Source: Agrocybe praecox
Lineage: Eukaryota; Basidiomycota; Agaricomycetes; Agaricales; Agrocybaceae
DNA: 64,000 nucleotides
Assembly: GCA_964017145.1 (NCBI GenBank)
Contig: OZ024842.1
Location: forward strand, 2,356,001-2,420,000
Direction: 5' to 3'
This document shows positions 21,591 to 34,653 of this stretch, one piece after another. Positions within the stretch are counted from its first letter, which is position 1. Every line of letters starts with the position of its first letter. The notes beneath the pieces are model-generated. The model was given only the letters and a program-made list of their open reading frames with translations, made no database searches and was not told the DNA's origin. A program made the position numbers and the translations under genes.

Positions 21591-22524
21591 ATGGAAGATC
21601 CACTGTTCATGTTACCCAACCACTTTGACCCTCTCGCTCAGCACGACGATGGCGATGCTAATCATCATGACAAGGGCAAGCAGCGCGAGCAAGATCTTTC
21701 CGGCGACCTTGCTGATTCTTCAAGCTCGTCTGAGCATAACGTTCAAACGGCCTATCCCCCTGCAAGCGAGGACATAGAAGAGACACGGCGGATAGAAGAG
21801 GCGGGTCCTTCCTTTTACTATCAGGTTCTCTGCTCTGAACGCCTCCAAGAATCTTAGAAAATGGGAAATTGCTGAGCGACAACGGAGAAAGGCAGCCAGG
21901 GTGTCCTTTACTTCTAATCCCACATCTCTCGTCGCCAATGTTTCGCGTCGCGCGAGTCTACTCTGGACAGGCAGAAAATCGAAACATGTATCCATCAGCG
22001 GGTCTCACCGTACCGCTCTTTCTCTTCAGGATAGCATAGACATAGTTCCCCTCCAACCGGGTGCAACAAGCCCAACACCCTCACTGGCTCACACAGAAAT
22101 TTCCGATAGCGGTCAAGCAGCCCGTCTGGATGATCCTTTCGCCAACCCAGCTGATCTCTTGTCACCTTTTTCCGACTCTTTCCATGTTGGCTCAACTGCC
22201 ATCCCTGTTGCTCAGTTACAAGATGATGAATCAAGTAGAAATCCAAGCATGCGTCATCCACCACGGCCCAAATTCTTGAATCTGCCCCAGCCAAAAACAC
22301 CACCTCCAATGGATCCTACCTCTTCCCATTCACCTGACATTCATGAAATTAGACTGGAAGGAGCTGAACCACGGGATGTTCGGTGGTGGCACGATTGGCT
22401 TTGCGGTTGTGGTGAAGGCCCTGATCGCGGCGGTGACTATCAAGTACGTTCATATGCGGTATTGGTATAACATTGTTTTAATCCAACTTGTGCAAAGGCT
22501 GGTCGCACGAATCCTTTTGAATGA
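21591..22524 (+). CDS. Conserved hypothetical protein with C-terminal GCGEGPDRGGD motif
   Basis: Function unknown. The model is 276 residues from three exons (21591-21800, 21850-22443, 22498-22524). The N-terminus is acidic and Ser-rich. A charged helix follows (EETRRIEENLRKWEIAERQ). The C-terminus is WWHDWLCGCGEGPDRGGDYQ then AGRTNPFE, a block that looks constrained because its last piece is supplied by a separate 27-nt exon. The first intron, 21801-21849, has a GC donor in a weak context (GCGGGT); no GT donor keeps the frame. No signal peptide or membrane segment. It converges with the antiporter gene (191 bp between stops). Confidence 0.65.
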
Positions 22525-22715
22525 TCACATCATCCCATCGGGTTGGGTTTGACTACATGATCTTGGCATATTTGTTTAAAGTGCCACCGTATATGGCATT
22601 GCGCAGATGTATTTGTGTGGACAACTTTTGTATTCTATAATTCTAATAGTTATAGCAAAGCGGTTAGGTAATGTTTCTTTTTTGTTGATTCATGTACACT
22701 TATAGGGTATATGGA

Positions 22716-24950
22716 TTAAAACAAGTGACCTTGGAGATGGGCCACCGTCGGGTGGGGAATATCTACCGATTCGACAGGGGCATGTGTAGATCGTTGGTCT
22801 TCAACATACGGCTGGTCAATGTGTGTAGTAATGGGTGCCGGTGTTGGTGTTGGTATTGGCAGCGTATGGACACCTCCTATCTCGCGTTCCACTGGAAGGT
22901 GCGAAGCCTCTACGATTATCCGAGAGACATGGCGCGAATTCTCTGAACCAGGTTCAACAGTGACTGTTGGATGGCGCTTCAATCCCAGAAGCCATTCCGG
23001 ATAAATTCTTGTTCGAGAAGTTATGGTGCCAGAGCGCGAAACCGTCCTCGATACATTCATGCCAAGATTGAAAAACGGTATCGACAACCCATCTAAATGT
23101 GTTTTATGAGCATTGTGTGGAAGAAAAGAAATTAAATTAACCCTACGGATAATGATCGAGCCGAACACAACAAAAGAAACGATGGGATGAAGAGCTAAAG
23201 CAAGATAATCTTGCTGAGATACAGGAGGATCTGCTGGAGTGGGAAGTCGATGGAGAGCCAGAGTAGAAATAAATATAGCTCCTACTCCCATCTTAGGATT
23301 GTTATGTTAGGATGAAGAACATCACGGAATGTCAATGACTTACGGGGCCTGTATCGCATATCCTTTGTTAGATCAAAATTTAACGATATAGAATACTCCC
23401 AACCCACCAAAATGTCCAGAAAAAAGAGCCTCACGCCACGACGTAATTTCGGGTATCCACTTGTAAAGGGCAAGGATAGCAGGTATGCGTCGTAGAAACA
23501 TAATCCCGACGGTTAATAATACCAGGCGCGAAGGCGTGATCCCCAGATCCTTTATGGTAAAACTTTCGAAAGGCAACCAAGCACCGATATAAACAAAACA
23601 AGCACAGTTAAGGACAAGGTCAATCACGGAGGCGAATGATTCCCCTTCCGTGTGGATGTTGAAATCACCGTCCCAAGAGATTGCACTACCTACAATGATA
23701 TCTTGAGTTGGAAAGAAATAATAATACGAAACAAAGGCAAACCTGCCGCGAACGCAGCAAGGAGGTCGTCGCTTCCAATCGTGCTGACAATGCCCGTGAT
23801 AAATATCGCGAGGGCGAGGTATTGTGCAACATAGGACTCGCGATCAATAAACCCATGTCGGTTGCAAAATTTCATTAAATGTGAAAACATGAGGCCTATA
23901 TATAATGCGTAAGTCAGGAATATTGTAGGCGAAAAAAAAGATAACCCAACCAAGAATAGAGCCCAAGAAGACCCCCAAAAACACTTGGTCTGCAAAAAGC
24001 GGTGATAAGTACACATCTCTTAAAACCGAAGTTGAGACATACATAGCCATCCAATGAGGACCCAATGAGATATCGCAGAACCAGTCGAAGAATCGATAGT
24101 TAAATAGAGAGTCAAAGATAAGAATGGGTAGGCAAGGCCGTCGTTCGCAGCTGACTCCGCGGAAAGTATTTGTCGAAGGTTGATGGGGACATGCTTTCGT
24201 GCAAATTTACCACCTATGACCAACAGCATTAGGGTACCAGACAAGGGAATGAATGAAATAATTATTCTTGCCGACAATAGCAGCACAGATGATAGGATCC
24301 GTTGGCGTTAAGCAAGCAGATATTGCCAGGCAAGATATAAAATTTAAACGAGGGAATAATGCACGAAGCAACCCTGATGTGTTAATATCAATGAGGTTGA
24401 ATGGAAAGCAGGTAACGAGTATAGGAAGCGCACCCGCTACTATGACCCATCCTATGGCCATGGTTGGTATAACCATTGCCAAAAGACTCTTTGCATGCTT
24501 TGCCAAGTACGATTTGGGAAGTTCGACACCAATTGCAAAAAGACCAGTTGCAAGAACAACCCTCATAACTTCCAGGGTAATTGCATTCGAGTTGTTTCCC
24601 CAAGACCTAGGATCAAAGATTCCAGCAAAATAAGGCCCCATGAAAATCCCAAAAATGGTCCCTAGGACAACTTCATTGACAAAGAGCTATATTAAAGAAG
24701 ATTGGATTGTGAGAGAAGCACATAAAATAGCCCAATGAAACCTGCCTTCTCTCTTGCCAAAAGGGAGAACATGGAGAACTAAATCCCACCGTGAGCAATT
24801 TAAAGATTGAAAGACCAAATGGAAGACACACTGCAACGACAAAACCACCCAGACACATATAAGCAATACCGGTATCAGTTATCTTTCAGCTCATCAGAAC
24901 TAATTAGGCAGTAGAACAAAGAGCAGGTGTACCTCCAGTAGTGTACCCAT
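22716..24950 (-). CDS. Plasma-membrane Na+/H+ antiporter (Nha1/Sod2 type)
   Basis: Predicted exporter of Na+, K+ or Li+ in exchange for H+. The product is 580 residues from ten exons: 24933-24950, 24832-24882, 24746-24778, 24272-24686, 24043-24213, 23951-23989, 23743-23895, 23408-23689, 23344-23348, 22716-23291. Family motifs are clear: LFVNEVVLGTIFGIFMGP, ACLTPTDPI (ion-binding Asp), LSAESAANDG (second Asp), and GHFGPMGVGAIF. About eleven membrane segments precede a short hydrophilic tail; the tail is shorter than in yeast Nha1. Two introns have GC donors (24687-24745, GCAGGT; 24214-24271, GCAAGA). Exon nine is only 5 nt (GCCCC) and supplies part of GPM. The start gives the short N-terminus MGTLLEITDTG. 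Confidence 0.92.
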
Positions 24951-25128
24951 TGTGGTTATCGCTGGAAAGACACAAAGCCGTTATCGCAGCTGCTAGGTTT
25001 GAGTTTCAACTCGTGCTAATTTCATTAAATAATTAATGGAACCCGTGACTAGTATTATTTGGCAAGTACCACAGTCCGTCAAAATATACATACTCAATTA
25101 CAGTAGATAGCCTCTCGTCTAGATAAAT

Positions 25129-26951
25129 CTATTTAACAATACGCGCGCCATGCCGTCTATTGACCTGCTCGACCAGGTTTTTGATGTTGCCTTTCTTCCA
25201 GGCTGAAGCGATCGCCTTCGTCATTGTCAGAGTCATTTGCTCGTACTCTGGTATACTCTTGGCGATACTGTTTCGGAAGTAAGAAAAGACCCAAACCGTA
25301 CGAAGCTGGCAGAACCTATATAAGAGCCTGATGAGCTTCAACTGACGAGGTCGGACGATTCAAAGAAACGTACTGCTACCCAGACCCAGAATACAATATT
25401 TACCGCGGAAGGTACCTTACCGCGCCCTGTAGTCGTTGGCCATTCGTTGTCATACCCAGAATGTACTTGGTATAACGCAAGGCCTATGATGGCCAAACCA
25501 ACAATTGCGTGCATATAGTTCTGGGGAGGTCTGTGCTTTCGATCATGCCTCTTGACGAAATGAATGAACGCGCCCAGTCCGCATTGCACGAAATAGAGAA
25601 TAAAAATCGCAATCCCCCATCTCTGCAAAGACACGTTTGTAATAAATTCGCGAAAGAAAAGTAAATTCATTTACCTTATGATCATCGTCAAGATGGTGGA
25701 CTCCGGCCTTCGCTACTCCTGCGATTCCAAGGCTGACACCAGTTATAATGGTGGGCCCAGCTAATGTAGTACTTTAGAACCATTTGTAGTGAGATGACCT
25801 CGAAGAACCATGCATACCAATTGCAAATTGAACTATCCAGTGACTTTTGAACCAAGTTGGGATAAAAGTCCGGAGATAACGCGCCAAGAGTGCACCAAGA
25901 GGTAACAAAATCAAGAAACCAACAGAGCAGAACACGGCATGCGCGATGATTAACTTTTGGTATGGTTGGAAAGGGATGGTGACGGGCTTAGTCGACACGG
26001 GGGTGTCTCCTGTAGGCGAAGACTGATTGCTTCCGGACTGCAGTGGTTTGGTTAAATCCAGATTCAAGGTCCCACTCTCCAAATGCTGCAATAGGTTGGC
26101 ATTTATGGAAGGGCTTGAAGGTTTCGTTGTACCAAATGCCCAGATAATGGGCTGTAGTGTTTCCGAATCCGACTTAAGAGATGTCAGCATTCTAAAACTA
26201 CAGGCAATGTAAATAGAAAGAGCTAACCGGAACAGTAAAGGCAAGCTGCGGTGCAGATAGTAGTGTAAGCTAGATTTTGCAGTAAAAATTGTTTAGAACA
26301 ACAGAAGAGATCTCGAGATGCCACACATACGTTGCTCAAGGAGAGGTCAAGTGTAGCTGTTCTGGGTGGGTTTGGATCCACTACCGGCATCACCTCACCA
26401 GACGCTTTGCGTTGGGAGATCGTTACATTACCATCTGTGTTGATCCACATAATAACCATAGGGTTACCAGTCATCACACTCCCGAATCCCCTTGATACGG
26501 AGTGAGACGTAAGTGATAAGAATTATCCTCCAAAAAATATATCATACATCGCCATCCATCCAAAGTTTTGCCTGCCTAAACTGGAGAGGACGTCTGCAGT
26601 ACGCGATATCAATAATTAGCGCTGAACACCTTGAGTTGCGTGCACCGTGTATATGAAGCTTACATGTGGTTGAAGTTCCATTCACAGTAGCTGCTATACA
26701 CATGAGCTATTATTATTCAGATTTGCGCCCGTTAGTGGAAAGTAAAGAGATAATAGAGTATCTCGTACATCGGTGCACTGGGTGTCTCCTGTAGGACCAT
26801 TTTGCCTCGATGTAATCTGGCGACAGATATCAATAATGACAGAAATGCCTTGTATTTTGCTGTCTGAAAAACTCACGGTCTGAATTTCGCTACAGGCAAC
26901 CCATCTCACTAGGAAAAAGAGAGGGAAAAGGAGATGACCATATATCATCAT
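25129..26951 (-). CDS. DOMON-cytochrome b561 membrane protein
   Basis: Predicted haem membrane protein, probably moving electrons across a membrane. It starts with a signal peptide (MMIYGHLLFPLFFLVRWVAC). A DOMON domain follows with QCTDLMCIAATVNG, GWMAMGFGSVMTG and VIMWINTDGNVTISQ. Then come the b561-type membrane helices, with haem-ligand candidates in LIIAHAVFCSVGF, HWIVQFAIG, HHLDDDHKRWG and MHAIVGLAII. The C-terminal part is amphipathic and basic, ending VEQVNRRHGARIVK. It has multiple short introns and I did not resolve every exon, but the first five joins are in frame (TGC ACC GAT to CTC ATG TGT). The stop is TAG 25129-25131. The substrate is unknown. Its start is in the gap to the next gene, about 400 bp wide. 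Confidence 0.8.
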
Positions 26952-27353
26952 GGTGGGAAGAGGGTTAGTGGAGGATCCTCGAACTCGAGGCTCGAGTATG
27001 TATATATTAACAGGAAGCTATGCATGCTGATGGTTTCCGGACAACATGGATGTCAACGTCAAGCGTTAGGCTCGGAGTTAGACTGCGGACCATATGGATT
27101 TCTACCAAAACGGAGACGAGACGCCTCGGATAGTTATTTATATAAGCATGGACCAGCCATCGATATTGAGTATTGAATATTGATGGAGTATGAACGCACC
27201 CTATGTACCTACTCAGTATCTACATACACGGGCTCCTTTCGGCGCTCAGCTGCGATCAAGAAAGCAACATCAACTGAGATGATAATAGAATCGTGTCAGA
27301 AATCATGTCTCAAAGACGAAAGTCCCACACTATCCGGTTTAGATAACGCCATA
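26952..27353. promoter_or_regulatory. Promoter region of the DOMON-b561 gene
   Basis: 402 bp between the DOMON-b561 start and the stop of the next upstream gene. It holds overlapping CTCGAG-type palindromes at about 26976-26997. On the minus strand a TATA-like sequence (cttatataaataac) lies at about 27132-27146. Small ORFs on the plus strand show no family signal. Confidence 0.4.
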
Positions 27354-30300
27354 CTAGGCAACATGGTCAATGTTTCCATGACTTTCCTCTAATGGAAGAA
27401 AGAGCATCTCGAATTCGTCAGATGTTTGCCCTATCACCCCGAAAGCATTCTGGAGAGTGTGTCCCAGAGATTCGAGCTCCACGGTCACTCCTTTCATCGT
27501 GAGGGCGTAGGCAAAAAAAAGTAATTGCTGAGATAGCTTCACGTCTCTGTTCTTCACGATATCGAGTTTACGTATGGCCTCAACCTGGACAAATCATATC
27601 CGTCAGGTCATGATATTACAATAGAATTTTGGATCTATACATACCAGTCGCAATCTTGACTTTTCCACAGGTGGTAGGTAGGGAGGCAGAGGTGCTTTCA
27701 ACCGGAATGAAGCCGCGAGGATGGAGAAGCTGAGCATTATGTTGCCGACCATCTCGCGTCTTTCTTTGTTCACCGGAAGAATAAAATCCTGCCGGACGCT
27801 CTGATGTACCGGTCAGTAAAGACATATTACGAGTTTCAGCCGGGTACGTACTGTATACCTAGTGAAAGGCAGGCATAAGATTTCGAGCTATGAGCCGAGT
27901 ACCATCAAACGTACCATTCTTCCCGCGTAGTCACACAGCGCATACTATGCAATTTGTCCAAGATGGTTTGCAGGCTCGTTAATATGTTGCGGTAAAGGTC
28001 GACAGGGAATGGCCCCTTCAACCGAGGTTCATGTTGAGCCTGGCCAAGCAAAGTTTGCAACTCTATGAGTTTGATTTGCAAGTGTAATTCCCTGCAACAT
28101 GGATTCGTTAAGAGAATATCAACAATATTCAAGGGAAAGATGGATACATCGCCATAAATTCATGAATAGAGTTATTGAGTCTGGTAACTTGTCTGTCTCT
28201 TCCGGAATTTCGAGGAGAGGAGTGCGAGCCATCCTGTCGGTATTCAGGTGCAAATGAATTGGAAGCGACAAGGCGTGTATAGAGCCATCCAAGATGCAAG
28301 CAGAACCTGTTCATTTATTAATATGCTTTTTTTTTTTGAGAGATGAAGTTACCAACTCGCTGAGAGTATTACTTAGCTCGCGTCTAGCTTCTGATGGCCA
28401 CCAGAAGCGAGAAACGAATGCCGCCCATAAGATTCCTGCTACAACAGCTATTGCACGTTGAAGACCGATATCAACTACCGAGACGTCTCGTTGTCTCAAA
28501 TTATAGCTGTAACACGTAGTGAGCATTTTCAAGATAAAAAACATAAAGAAATACTACACACCAGAAAAGACATGTAAGATTATAAGTCAAAAGAACAAAA
28601 CGAGAGGCAGAAAGATATTGGGGTTTGGCGACAGCATAATAGAAGCAAGGTAAGGAGAAGAAGAAACCACCAATGGACAGCACCACGGCATCGTCAGGGA
28701 AAAGTGAGTAAAATGCTACAGCAACAGCAGCACCGAATCTATTCAAATTATCATTCGGCACTAGAACGGGAATTTGCAGAATATTTACGCACATTGTGCC
28801 TAAGAATCGTTGGAGGCTGAGATAATTCGTCTTTTTGACAAAGATAAGGATGTCAGATTATTTACCCAAAGTGAAATGCCACCTCGCAGAAACTTACCGC
28901 TCCAATCGTTGGTGAAATAACAACGAAAAACTAGATGGTATGTGTATGCTTAGAAGAATAGATCGTAATAGGATGTGAAAGACCTAAACTCGCCGAAATC
29001 AGAGCCCAATCGCCCCAGTATGCTACAAATGTCGGCCGAGTAGATTCCAGAAATGCGGGGAAGGCAAGAAGAGTTGTAGCTAATCCAGCTTTGATAGCAT
29101 ACTTGGTATCTCTTTCTCTGAGCCGTTTCCCGATAATCCAAAGGATTTGTTTGAATTTTCCTAGCATAGTCAATCCGCTGCGAGGGGGTGTCTGAATAGT
29201 ATCAGGCGCGTGAGGCCGTATTTTTGGAAATGCAGGATGAGTGACCCTGTGTTGTGGCACTATGTACGCTGAAAGAATATTCAGGAGGTACTCTCGTGAG
29301 AAATTCGAAAAACTTATGCTCACACAGGCTTTTTCTGAAATTTAGGCTTGGTCTGTTGGGAGATCTGTTGGTCTTGAAATTCACCCAAGTCCGCTGCATC
29401 CATGTAGGAAGTCTAGACCACCATGGACGGCGGTGTACCATTCGCTGTTCATAGCAGTATACCCTCTCGACTGAGTCTACGAGTGATATGAGCTCTTTCG
29501 CGAACTCTTGCAGCGTGAAAATAAAGCTAAAAAGGCAAATAGAGTCAGTTTATAATTTTGGAGAGTCATAGCTTTAAACTCGCAAATAAACCAGAAACAC
29601 GCTCTCGCTCTCAGTTTCTTCTGAAGTTTCGCGTGGTTTGCCTTGCGAGTCTTGCAACGGAGACATGGACTTGATCGTGTTGTTGACATCACTTCTACGA
29701 TATATCCGAAGAACAGCATGATTTGAGGTGCTTTCAAATCGCACCAACGCTGCTTCAATACCATCCACAAGATCGGCAAATTCATGAGGTTGAACATCCG
29801 AATTATTTATGCTCTCTCGTCGGGACTGTAGGCAGACGTCTCGCAATTTGTTCAACGTTAACGTAGACGTCGTCTACTTTGACATTAGCTAATGACAGCA
29901 ATTCCAAGGGATAGAACTTACTGAAAGTGCTTTCATAGGTGGTCCCAATTCGTCGACAAGCTCTTCAAACATGGCCGCAGCTGCCTTTAAAGCGTTTTCT
30001 TCGTTTTCTGCCGCTTCAATACTCTCGCTGTCAGCCGTCCTGCCCGTGCCTTTGTTCCCTGGCTGATTCTTCATTCCTACTTTGGTTATGTCATGTTGGA
30101 GACGCGTACTACTACGCAAACCGTTTAAGTGTTGAGCCAGTCGGTTTAGACAGTCGACGGTGTCCTCGTAAGATTCTTTCCCCGATATCAAGGGAGATAT
30201 TTCGTTTCCTCTTGTTGGACCTTGAGATTCTTCCCATGGTGTACGAGTCAGCATCCATTCACTTTTTGCTTCTCGCAAACTCCTCCTAAGACCGGTGAAA

Positions 30301-31810
30301 CTATTCTGATGGTTTTCAACTGCGCGTTGAATCTTGTTTAGGTCCATTGCCTGAGTTCCCACTGCCTCGTCATCCTCGAGCAAGAAAATCGAAGTGAGCA
30401 TTGGCAGCAAAGTCGAGAAGGAATCGAGCGTTTTTGTCATGCTGAGTTGCAAGTTGTTTCTAGCAGTTTGTGGCCATAATAAAAAGCATACGACATTCGA
30501 TATTGCCGAACCGCAAATGATGATCCCGCATACATGTAAAAGTGTTGTTAGACCCCCCTCTTTGATGATGCTGTTGGACATAAAATTTTCTGAAAAAAAG
30601 GTGACAAAAAGCGAATAGCGCTTACACGATAAATATGGTAATTGCAGTCATGCTGCACGCTGGAGAAGTTGAAAATGAGCAGGCTTCCATCCATATGAAA
30701 ATGACAACTTGCCTGTATTAAAAGAAGGATTCTCCTGCAGGGAAGATCAACATAATAATAGTGCATACACTTAAAATTATACGCACCATCCAGACCTTCA
30801 TCCAGGCCATAGCTCCGAAGCTCAATCCAATCCAACTAAGAGCAATTAGATCGGCTGCCCACTCCCATCCAGGTTGAACCTCAAACCACCAAAACATGTT
30901 CATCGACACTAGGCAGACCAAAGACGCATAGAGCATTCCGAGCAAGCAGAACAAGTCGGCTTCGATCATGGCTCCTACTGTCTTTGCTGGATTAAAGTAC
31001 ACGGCACTATGGAAAGGATATTAACAATATTTAGCGCGAACACTCGGAAATGAAACCTCACATTGTCGCCACCATATGACCACTAGCAGAAGCGGCTGAG
31101 TAGTCAATATCGCTGATAAACTGTGACAAAAAGGGGGTGAACGTGAATAACGAGGCGAGGAAGTACGCGATCGCGCATTTGAGAACATTCTTGAATGTCG
31201 GTGACAGCAAGTGCTGTTTGTATTGGCCCAACTTTGAGAGGAAAGAGGTTGACGTTGTTTGTTGAATTTGTTGAATGGAGGCTGTCGACGAGTTGTCATC
31301 GGAATCATATTGGTGAGAAAGCGCCAAATTGCTGGCCGTTCTGGGGCTTATGAACGTAATGCCTCGCGCATCATTATTGCTTCCCGAGCCTCGATGGAAG
31401 CTGCGTACACGGGGGGACAAACCGGAAACAGTACTCGTTGCATCGCCAACAAGGTCTTCGACATTACGCTGCCCACGCTGCGTGCTTGCGTTCGGGCTGA
31501 GGTACCCCTCATTTTCCATCAACTGGCCGAATAACGACCATTGGTGCTCAGGATTCCGTTCTCTTTTAGTAGTGCTAGCGGCCGTAGCTCTTCTACGTGG
31601 TGTGGATGCCGAGGGAAGTGACTGAGAGTTCAGTAAAGGTGTATTTGGGATATCGTTTTCTGACCCCATATCCGAGTCCTGGAAGGAAGGATTGAGTTCA
31701 CTACCAAGAGGGTCGGGAGAACCGACAAGGAATTGAGGGTCATCGAAACTGCTGAATAAACGAGAGGACGAGCTTTGACGACGTGGAGGAATGTCAAGTG
31801 GTGGTTGCAT
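27354..31810 (-). CDS. ArAE/DUF2421-type multi-pass membrane protein
   Basis: Putative transporter of the fungal aromatic-acid-exporter-like family. The first exon (31058-31810) encodes a Ser-rich cytosolic N-terminus and the first membrane helices (NVLKCAIAYFLASLFTFTPF). Exons below encode a first bundle (AVYFNPAKTVGAMIEADLF, FWWFEVQPGWEW), a soluble linker (SMTKTLDSFSTLLPMLTS), a second bundle (KYAIKAGLATTLLAFPAF, ALISFFVVISPTIGA) and the DUF2421-like C-terminal domain ending LEESHGNIDHVA. The two-bundle arrangement and length are typical of these proteins. Many short introns are present; I did not fix each boundary. The substrate is unknown, and homologues of the bacterial AaeB/FUSC exporters give only a family hint. 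Confidence 0.75.
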
Positions 31811-32417
31811 TGAAAGAGCTCCAGGAGCGCAGAATCAGCAATCCAAGTTCAAGATTCTCCATTTGATGCGAAGATATACAGGGTCAGCGTTGTAACTAAA
31901 TCAACGAAAATAGCTAAAGATACAGTTTTGTGCTAGTTAATGTTAGAAGGAAACCACAGGTGTTAAGACTATGTATGTGTATGTATCACAACCCTCTTGA
32001 AACGTCCATAAAGCGTCCAGATGCAAGAAAAGATAGCGGATGTAAGAATATAATGGTTGTACGATAAATGTGCAAATTAAGAATGATATCACCAGTGTCC
32101 GAGATGGTCCATTGTCCGTAAAGCAAAATGCGACGAAATACGAAAGAATGTGAGTGTCAATAAGAAGAAAACACGCGAACGAATGTGAGTGCTAATAAGA
32201 GCGAAGAAGGTGCAGAGTCCATGGCTCGCGACAGAAATTATCCGCAAAGAGTTGTCGTAATTATTATCATGAAGGATGTGCGTGATTGAACGTCCATCGA
32301 GCGTCCCCGAAAAAAAAGGAAAAGAGGGGTTTACAAAGAATGTCCATTGTCCTTGGTGTGAGTCTTCTGTCAGCAAATAAGATAAGAAAAGATTTGATCA
32401 CGGTTTTGTGAGGTTGT
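31811..32417. other. Intergenic region upstream of the ArAE-type gene
   Basis: 607 bp between the start of the ArAE-type gene (31810) and the stop of the zinc-cluster gene (32418). It is the presumed promoter of the former and 3' UTR of the latter. I see no family signal in the small ORFs there and no clear repeat. Confidence 0.5.
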
Positions 32418-34653
32418 TCAAGCCGCTAGGCGTTTTTGGACTTTGGAGACCGCTGGTACTGTCCCAATGTGAGTATTCCAATTTGTGGTGTTTAAAGTCA
32501 ACAATTTTCTTACCAACGACGGGGAAGTGGGTACTCAGTTTAGTCATTGCATACAGCAGTACACCAAGTTCATTGCGCAGTTCACTGTGATCTACGAGGG
32601 GCCATGACCTCTCTAGAGTATCCAAATCCCGGATGACAACATCAGCAACAGACCACCAACAGGGCTAAAAATATTCGTGAATCAACTGAAAATAGTAAAT
32701 GGGAAAGACATACTCCTATGATCGGTTCGAGGAAGGCAAAGTCCCGGTCAGTGGTATGTTTGATGATGGAGATGCAAGCTCGTGCTGCCCTCGAGCTCTT
32801 GTCATATGAACTGGGGTCGTCTAGAGCAAACGCACGGTGGAGGTGAATGGTTGTAGAGTGTGCTAAAGTGTGTGCCATGACAAGGCTGTGTCTCTCCTCT
32901 GTACAGATAGAATCCAATTGATTGATAGGAATGAGTGTCGACAAGAACATAGTTATCGCATGATCCAGCGAGCGTATATCGTCATTCAGATTGGTGGTCA
33001 TCTTTGCACCTGTGTCACAAAAAAAAAAAAGGATAAGCGAACAGTAAAAGGTAGATATTTGAACATTTACCTGACGTCCAGCTACTTGACAAGCGGTCAG
33101 CGCTGGCAAATAACGCCGATGCCTTTACACGGAGGGCCGAGACAGAAAAGCTGCTGGCAGAAACTGATCCGGAGAGGAAGGAAGCGATGGTAGGTACTGT
33201 CTGCGGGATGCCAATGAGACCCTATGGTCCGAATACTGAATTAGTAAGTGAGGAACAACAAAAACTGTGCAAGGACCTTTTCATAATCCTTTATGTCCCG
33301 TGGCCAAGGACAATAAATCGAATGTGTACCATCCGACTCGTCAAGGATAAGGGAAGGTTTACGCAGTACAACAGACCAGCAACGGTCTAGATTATACACT
33401 TGCCAGAAGGCTAGGATCCGTTCTCCGTCCCGAAGATCGCTCATCGTAGGTTTCAGGTCCGAATCCAATCCATCTGTGGACCATCCTTGGATATCATTCG
33501 ATGATCTTGAACCCAAGCCGATTTGCACAGCAAGAGCTGCAGCCGCACTTGCATGATAGCTACCTTCCAAAAGGCGTCCATTAGAGAGGAAATATAGAGA
33601 CAGCAAGCACGACGCCTGGATAACATCGATGGTTTTGTCGCTAGACCGGAGAGCCTCTGGTAAGGCATCCAGGCTGTGCTGAAGATAATGATCTTCATGC
33701 TGGCTTAAAGGTTCAGGCCGGGAGATGAAACATGCCCAAAGATAGATTGCGTTCATGAGGACCGGATGTCTCTGTTCAGAAGCTGGCAGTGTGAGGCTTT
33801 CACGTAGTCTGCCCATATGGATCTCTAGACCACACTGACGGCTATGAGGAGCGAAGATATCGAGCCTAGAATCATAACGATGAGAACTGGAAGCGTATAT
33901 ATATAAAGCGAGAAAAATAGAATCGTACAGCATTTGAGCAAGTTCCAGAGGAGGTTGGAATCGTGTCTGGTGATCATCAAAGTAGACCTCTGGGATGAAA
34001 GATGCGGGAGAAGAAGAAGGCATTCCCTGTATAAAGCAATGTTAACGTCGAGTACTAGGATGTATTGGTGGATGTATTTACCTGAAGTTGAGCCCATGAG
34101 TCTGGTGGGGAAGCGGGTGACGATTCTAAATAAACGATATGAACATCCGAGCGAGTAATCTGGGTGGAAGAAAGAATACCGGATGGAAAGGGTGAATGTG
34201 AGGCAGACAAATACGAGCTCTCCGGGGATCCGAAAGACGAGGAGGATGAGTTTGATCGTGAGTGAATATGTGGGTCGAATAGAGTGACAGCTGGTGAAAT
34301 GTACTCTGGATCCTCCAGCTCCCTAATCCTCTGCTCGAGCTTGACGATGGTTTCGCGCAGGATCTGGGTGCGTGTTTTCCCTTTTCCATCGTCGTATTCA
34401 CATCCGTCTGCTTTCTTAGCGCGCGTGCACTGTTGGCAAGCTGGCTTCATGCCATCGCATCGCTGGAATCTGGAATGAGCTTGATAGGATGTAAAAGTCC
34501 AGGAAAATGTACCATCTTGCGTTTTCTGAGTGGTTTAGAATAAGAAAAGGGAGAAGTAGAGTGAATAACGCAGAAAACGTACCTGCATCGTAGACATGCC
34601 TTTCCCCTCTGAAGAGTGCTCTGTACTTGTGAGTCGACTGGTTTATTGGCCAT
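32418..34653 (-). CDS. Zn2Cys6 transcription factor with fungal-specific TF domain
   Basis: Predicted DNA-binding regulator. The zinc cluster CLRCRKRKMRCDGMKPACQQ and then CTRAKKADGCEYD holds all six cysteines. It is spread over three exons (34583-34653, 34513-34525, and one ending at 34462). The middle exon is only 13 nt. A coiled-coil dimerisation helix follows (TQILRETIVKLEQRIRELED), then a Ser-rich linker, then the fungal-specific TF middle homology region (NAIYLWACFISRPEPLSQHE, GERILAFWQVYNLDRCWSVV). The last exon ends VPAVSKVQKRLAA with TGA at 32418-32420. The start is MANKPVDSQVQ; no upstream alternative looks better. The target genes cannot be told; the ArAE-type neighbour may be one by proximity only. 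Confidence 0.85.
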
